DNA of 6,102 nt. Source: Omnitrophica WOR_2 bacterium GWA2_47_8. Its GTDB lineage: Bacteria > Omnitrophota > Gorgyraeia > Zapsychrales > GWA2-47-8. The notes beneath the pieces are model-generated. The model worked only from the letters and a program-made list of their open reading frames with translations. It ran no database searches and was not told the DNA's origin. Shown piece by piece: positions 1 through 5,300 of this stretch. The first letter of the stretch is position 1, and each line of letters starts with the position of its first letter. The stretch spans positions 3,876 through 9,977 of the forward strand of contig MHFY01000157.1 in assembly GCA_001805375.1 (NCBI GenBank), read 5' to 3'. A program made the translations under genes and the position numbers.

Positions 1-2307
1 TCCACTGCCTTTGAACCGGCGTTGGCCCAGATCAAGACTGAGAAATTTAGTGATACCGAAGCCAAAGACATCCGCGAACGTTTTGCCCGGAACCGCGCCT
101 TTGTTGCGGATAATCTGATCACGCCGGAAGGTCAGCAGTTCATCGCATTATTCAACGCCTACAATGACCTGTCTAAAGAATCTCAAAGAGCTTTGGAAAA
201 AGTTTTGGGCGAGAGTGTTCGGTCCAATGCGTATAGCGCGGCCTTTGAGCTGCAGCAATTAGGGGTGAGGACGGATGACTTGCACTTCATTGCCGCCAAT
301 GTGAGCTTGGGATTAAGTCCGACAATGGAAGATATCCGCGCCGATATCCAGGTGGCCCGCAAGGCTGAATTCGCCTATTCTCCGCTTGAATATACGGTCG
401 CTAAATTAGAGAAGAAACTAAAGGCGACCGCGCTTTCCGCTAAAGAGCAGGAAAAAGTCCTTAAACCATTTAAGAATATTCTGACCACGGCCCAAAAACT
501 GCGGTCACGTACCGACACATTAAATAAGAAATCAGGGCGTATTTGGGATGAGGCGATGGTGCGCATGGCCAACGGCGCCTTTGATGCCGCGGAAGATGTC
601 ACCAGCACAGCCGAAGATATGCGGCCGAAACGCACCTTCGGGGAATGGGTAAGGTCAGTCGTTGCGGCTGTTCCGAGTATCTGGAGCGCCTGGCGATTAA
701 GCCGCAATACGAATTTAAAAGCTAAAGATGTGCAGGCCTTGAGCCGCGCCGTAAAGAGCCCGGTCAATGATCTGGAATTATTGCAAGGCATGGGTGCTTT
801 GATGGGCTTGGATAAGAAAGGGAGATTGGCTCAAAGGGATATTTTAGCGGATAATTCAAACCGCACCAGATATGTTTACGAACAATTAAAGGCCCATATT
901 CCGGATTGGCTGGCGAAGCAAAAATTGCAGACGGTCGCTAAAATCGCCAATGATCCGCTTTTATTAGCCAAAGAAGCGGGATCGATCAATTCTTATCTGT
1001 TCAATAGGCCCAATGCCAGCCGGCAGGCCGGCGAATTTAGAGAATTGCTCAATAAATTGAGAGGCACCACCGGTGTTTCAACCGGTTCTGTTTGGTATTC
1101 GGCCATGCAGCTGCGCGAAGAACGAGAAAAGATGCCCAAATGGAATCCGTTTTATATACCGCTTCGTAACAGATCAGACAAAACGCTTAAGCGTTTGGAA
1201 GAATTTTTAGGATCCAAAGAAGAACAGCAGACAACCGCCTATGAGGATTTCATTGCGGAATTTGATAAGGCTACAGCGGCCCGTATCCGTCCGGAACTGA
1301 AAATAAAGAATAGAGAATTGTTCGGTGATAGTAAACAGTTCAGTTCACAAGACCAGCAGATCGCGTTTATTAAATTAATGACCGGCGATGAGCGTCTGGA
1401 TCAGGACCGCTTACGCCGCATTCAAACCGCCGCGAAAGATCTGCCGGATAACTTTATCAATGGATTGTCACAGCAGGAAATGATCAATGTACCGGCGGAT
1501 CTGGAAAAATTAGCTTCAGGTTATCGTCCGCACAAAACTGTTGAAGCAGCCAAGATCTCTGACCGGTCAAGGTATGCCGCTTATAAAGCTAGGCAGGCCA
1601 TGTTCGAAGAGGTTTTTGCCGAAGGCTCTGTGAAAAAGGCATTAGAAAAAGCCTCGGATGACAGTAGTTTGGCTGCCCGAACAGGTGAAATAGAAGATGA
1701 TCTTAAGAACAATCGCATTCGCAGTCACGGCCGGGTTGTTGCTGTCACGTCACGTCCTAAGTCCGACGACGTTTTGGCTTTACAAAAGCTGGTTGATCAG
1801 CATAAAGAAGAGATCATCCCAGCTTCCGTCAGAGCCGTTACCATCCGGAAGCCGGCCACCGGCATTGTCAGGATCACGAAAAAAGATGACGCGGAAGATA
1901 TAGAAGAACTTGTTTTAAGCCCGGATGTTTTAGAAAAACCGGAGCTCTTGACCTACGCTGTGAAGCCGATCGTTGGTTCACCGAAAGCCTCGGCTCAGGA
2001 AAAAGCGACACAGTTAGCCAAGTCTATTAAAGAGAACAATGACAGTGAAGCTGTGAGAGGTGTTTCTGAGCTTAACGCGATCCGCACCAAGATCGTTGCC
2101 GGCAAACATGAAGAAGCGGCGCAATTGGCGTTGAATGTTGTCACGGCCGCTTATGATAAGCCGGTTGCAGATATTTCTGAGCAGGATAAGCAGGAAGCCG
2201 CGAAGAATTTCACTGATACTTTAGCGCAGCTTGAAAAGGACAAACAGGAAAAAGCAGAGCAGGAAAAACAAGCTAAGAAAGAAGCGGAAGCCGCCAGGAC
2301 CGCTATG
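1..2307 (+). other. Charged, largely alpha-helical region of the giant protein, ending in a probable coiled coil
   Basis: Residues 1-769 are rich in Ala, Leu, Lys, Glu, Arg and Asp, with scattered Trp and Phe and few glycine runs, as in a soluble helical protein. I do not recognise a family. Landmarks are a Trp-containing amphipathic stretch near 645-700 (GEWVRSVVAAVPSIWSAWRL) and a WNPFYIPLRNRSDK stretch near 1141-1182. A Lys/Glu/Gln/Ala-rich segment at about 2179-2307 (residues 727-769) has repeated EK, QEK and KEAE units and no proline or glycine. It is a likely coiled coil or single helix leading into the first membrane segment. Codon use is mixed and normal for a gene, with both GC- and AT-ending codons, and few clear inverted repeats are present, unlike the later part of the window. 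Confidence 0.6.
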
Positions 2308-5300
2308 CCGAAGGGCTTTGTCAAGAAGGTTGCTTTGGCGGTAGCTATGTTAAGCGGGTCGTTGCATGGGGCTACACAGCAGGCTTCAGAGGTATTTTCG
2401 AATGGAGGAACACCGATCTGGGCTGCGGTTTTTGTAGCTGCGGCCATATTCACAGTTGCATTGGTAAAGAATTTAAGAGGAAAGGGCAAGGCTGCGGTTT
2501 TAGCTGCATCATTGAGTGCTGTAACCGGAGCATCCAATATATCTGAACAACCCTCTGTACTGGCTCCGCCGGCTATCACGGTTCCTGTTCAAACACCGCC
2601 TACCTCTATCCGTGCACCAGAGGTGCAGGATTTCGCCCCAGGCTCAATTATAGAGATCCAGGCGCCGGTTATCGTGCCTTCAACACCGGTTATTATGCAG
2701 CAGATGCCTATGCTTTTAAGCATGCTGGATACCGAAGATTCAGAGAAAACTATACCTCAACAACGGGCAGACGCCCGCAAGAATGCTATCCCGATTAGCG
2801 GGCCTGCTCCATTGTCCGGCCCAGCTGATTCAGGCCCAGCTCCAGAGCCAACCCCTGCAGCTGGCGGCAATGGTAAAGGGTCGAGCTATGTCGAATACGC
2901 GAGAGCCCCAAAATCGCCTACAGATATCTATGTTTTGGCCAGTTTCAGCAAATTAGAGCAATCCGGATTTAATGATGCAGTAAAATCTGATAAGGAGTCC
3001 CGTACCAGGTTCAATAGTTCTGGTACGAGCCCAACAATTGTTTCGCTGCCGACCACTTCCGCAGTGGTTCAGGCAGTGCAAAAGGCATTGAGCGCGGAAC
3101 AAGCTGTAGACGTAGCTGTATTAGTACATATTGTAAATGACGAAATACGTATCTTATTAGATCGTAGTGGCTTAGGCCAAAACGGTCCGAATAAGAGAAG
3201 TAGAAGTGCACGTAGTGTGGAAACAGAAGTTGCTGTAAAGAGTACTGTAAATGGTTCAGATGTAGCTGTAAATCGTTCTTTGGATCGTCAAGCTGGTAGT
3301 GGGTCGAACTATGGATTTGCCATGATCGAATCTGGCTTAGCAGTTGCCGGGTTAGTCAAGGCGATTAGATCTATAGTAGAGGCTGCTTCCGGTACGATTC
3401 AGGTTGTAAATAGCCGTAATGCTGTACAAGGTGCTGTTGATTCAGATCATAAATCTGGCAACAGGTCCGGTGATTCTGGAAACAACAGAGAACCTGTGGT
3501 TCTAGTAGTACGTCCCGATGTCAGGGATGAGCATAGAAGTAGAAACACGATAGTTGCAGGGCCTGTTGACCTCTTAAGCCGTATTATAGAGGTAGGTAGA
3601 CAGGCAAATCGTATTGTAAAGGTTCGTAGAATAGTTGTAAGAAGTACTACTGATGGTCGTTCTCTCAGCAGAAGTCGTGGGAGAAAGTCTGAGCCTGCTG
3701 AAGGCGAAGATGCCTCGTTAAGATCTGCTGATAAGGTTGAATATAAATCTGTAAAAGCTAACACGGCTGAAAATACAAGCCGTGACGTTCTCGGAGTCTC
3801 TGAAGTAAGAAAAGATGACGAGACAAATTCCTTTGGTGCGTTCAGAGGAGTTTCTGATGACACAGATGAAAGCAGAAAAGAAACAGATGACCGCAGATTA
3901 AATCTGCGTAATTCTGTTGTTAGTAATCTGCGACAATCTGTGCTCCAAGCTTTTGCAGGTATCTTATATAGTCTTAGAAATACAAGCAGTAAATCAGGTG
4001 CCGATCGTCTGCCTCAAGAAGACGGTCAAACTCGTGGAGCGGAAAGTGTCTCCACCAATTCTGTTGTATCCTCTAGATTATCTCAATTATCTCCTGCCGT
4101 AATTCTCACAGGATTACCTAATTCAGGAACTGTATCTTTTGACCCAATTCTCTTACTCGGAATTGGCGCCTTATTATTACTCGCCTTATTAATTGCCTAT
4201 ATCCATAACAACGTCTCTCGTGAAGCGTCACTCGTGAAGCGTACGAGCGACGAACGACGTACGACGAACGACGAATTTGCTCCCGTGGCAGGGAACAATA
4301 AGAGCCTGGTTAGAACCAATGGGGAAGAACTGACCCTCCGACCCGTTGGCAACTCTAACCAGGCTTCTTTATTGGAAAACAGACATGTTGTAATTCCCGT
4401 GGCAGGGAAAAATGAGGGCCTGGCTGGAAACATTGGGGAAGAATTGACCCTCCGACCCGATGTCAACTCTAGCCAGGCTTCTTCATTCAATGTCGTACAA
4501 CCTAACAATAGAAATAAAAAACAAGGAGGTACCACACAATGGTTACCATCAATACTCAATACTCAAGCAGTATCAGTAGCAAGTACAGCAACATCACCTT
4601 CAGACACCTTGTCGAGCTCCCCAAGTCCGATTGCTTCTTTGGTTCAGCCAGAGACACAAGAACAGGCAAGCTTCACCTCTTCCTCATCGTCAACCACCGA
4701 GGCAAGATCTACGCAAGGAACGGTCTTAACGGCACCTGGGTTGAGCTCAAAGACCCGCACGAATATGACCGGGTTAGACGGCTCGTCACCAGTGCAGTCG
4801 CGAACCAATCTGTTCCGTGCTATAGCACGAGGCGTCGCTCGTCTCTCGTCTCTCGTGAAGCGTACGCTTCACGCTTTACGTACGACGTCCAACGTTATTA
4901 GATTGATCGTTGCCGTCTTAATTGTTGCCTCGGGCGCTAACGCTCAGAGTGTCCTGACCTCTCTAGGTCAGGATGCTGATTTCCTTAATTTGACAGAAGG
5001 GATCAGTACTGCTGGGGCTGTTTCATCTACCGTGGCAGGTATGACAGCCCCAGCCAACACAACACTGGCTGGATTTATCACGGCCAATAGGCCGGAAATC
5101 CTCGCGGTTCTGGTGATTGTAGCCTTGAGCCTCGCCACCTTCTCGCTTCTCTATAAATTTGGCGGCCGCATCAAACGCGTCATTTTGTCCTTGACGATAT
5201 TGGTCGGCGGATTATTCGGAATATCGAATTGGAAAAAAGAAAATAGGAACGAGGGAGTTTTTCCTGCAACAGTAACACAGCCGGTCAGTCAGCCGACAAG

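Larger units (their letters stand above)
2881..4137 (+). other. Val/Arg/Ser-rich atypical segment of the giant frame, dense in small inverted repeats
   Basis: Residues 961-1379 are open in frame 1 but differ from the preceding region. Codons GTA, CGT, AGT, AGA and TTA become common, and the product is rich in Val, Arg, Ser, Asp and Asn with few aromatics. It includes SR-type stretches such as SLSRSRGRK (3661-3687). The word TGTAAA occurs seven times (3132, 3234, 3246, 3267, 3405, 3615, 3750), always in the same codon phase. The other two forward frames are full of stops, so no other plus-strand gene competes here. Weakly amphipathic stretches (for example around 3337-3420 and 3568-3650) suggest some helices. 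No family is recognised. It may be a fast-evolving disordered linker or formerly noncoding DNA kept free of stops. Confidence 0.5.
4903..5223 (+). other. Hydrophobic cluster 2: signal-peptide-like segment and two transmembrane helices
   Basis: Residues 1635-1648 (LIVAVLIVASGANA, then Gln) follow a basic stretch. They have the n-, h- and c-region pattern of a signal peptide with an A-x-A motif before Q. After a short Ala/Thr/Gly/Ser-rich spacer come two helices, residues 1700-1718 (ILAVLVIVALSLATFSLLY) and 1727-1741 (VILSLTILVGGLFGI), separated by a basic turn (KFGGRIKR). The following linker (5224-5367) is Pro/Ser/Thr/Gln-rich and leads into the hydrolase-like domain. The arrangement is the same as in cluster 1. 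Confidence 0.75.

Noticed and set aside
375..791. Minus-strand 138-codon ORF
   Set aside because: Antisense to clearly protein-like frame-1 sequence; its composition is that of a reverse-frame shadow.
2151..2579. Minus-strand 142-codon ORF rich in Ala, Ser, Cys and Phe
   Set aside because: It is the reverse reading of the Lys/Glu/Ala-rich coiled coil and the first membrane cluster: AAG and GAA codons read in reverse give the Phe, Leu and Ser runs.
3447..3863. Minus-strand 138-codon ORF
   Set aside because: It lies opposite the open giant frame in the Val/Arg/Ser-rich segment. Its Ser/Thr/Leu/Arg-rich product looks like a shadow and matches no recognised family.
3917..4102. Plus-strand frame-2 61-codon ORF
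   Set aside because: No Shine-Dalgarno sequence and no codon bias; a short chance opening among many frame-2 stops.
4444..4472. ttgacc as a possible -35 box for a promoter of the nested gene
   Set aside because: No acceptable -10 sequence at the right distance (ctctag at 4467), and ttgacc lies in the conserved loop of the tandem repeat, so promoter status cannot be supported.
4213..4485. CRISPR array
   Set aside because: Only two 90-base units with one 24-base spacer, diverged from each other, plus low-complexity words; no regular repeat-spacer pattern.
4197..4559. Minus-strand 120-codon ORF containing two similar 30-residue repeats (EAWLEL...GRRV...PATG)
   Set aside because: The repeats are the reverse reading of the tandem 90-base units. 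Differences between the units fall 7, 4 and 1 on its codon positions 1, 2 and 3, the opposite of what a conserved coding sequence shows, and no ribosome binding site was evident.
2881..4901. Assembly error or frameshift joining two separate genes
   Set aside because: Frame 1 is open on both sides and throughout, so no frameshift is needed to explain the sequence. A misjoin cannot be excluded without reads, but nothing in the bases demands it.
4952..4973. Intrinsic transcription terminator
   Set aside because: The stem is strong but no T-run follows, and the giant frame continues straight through it.
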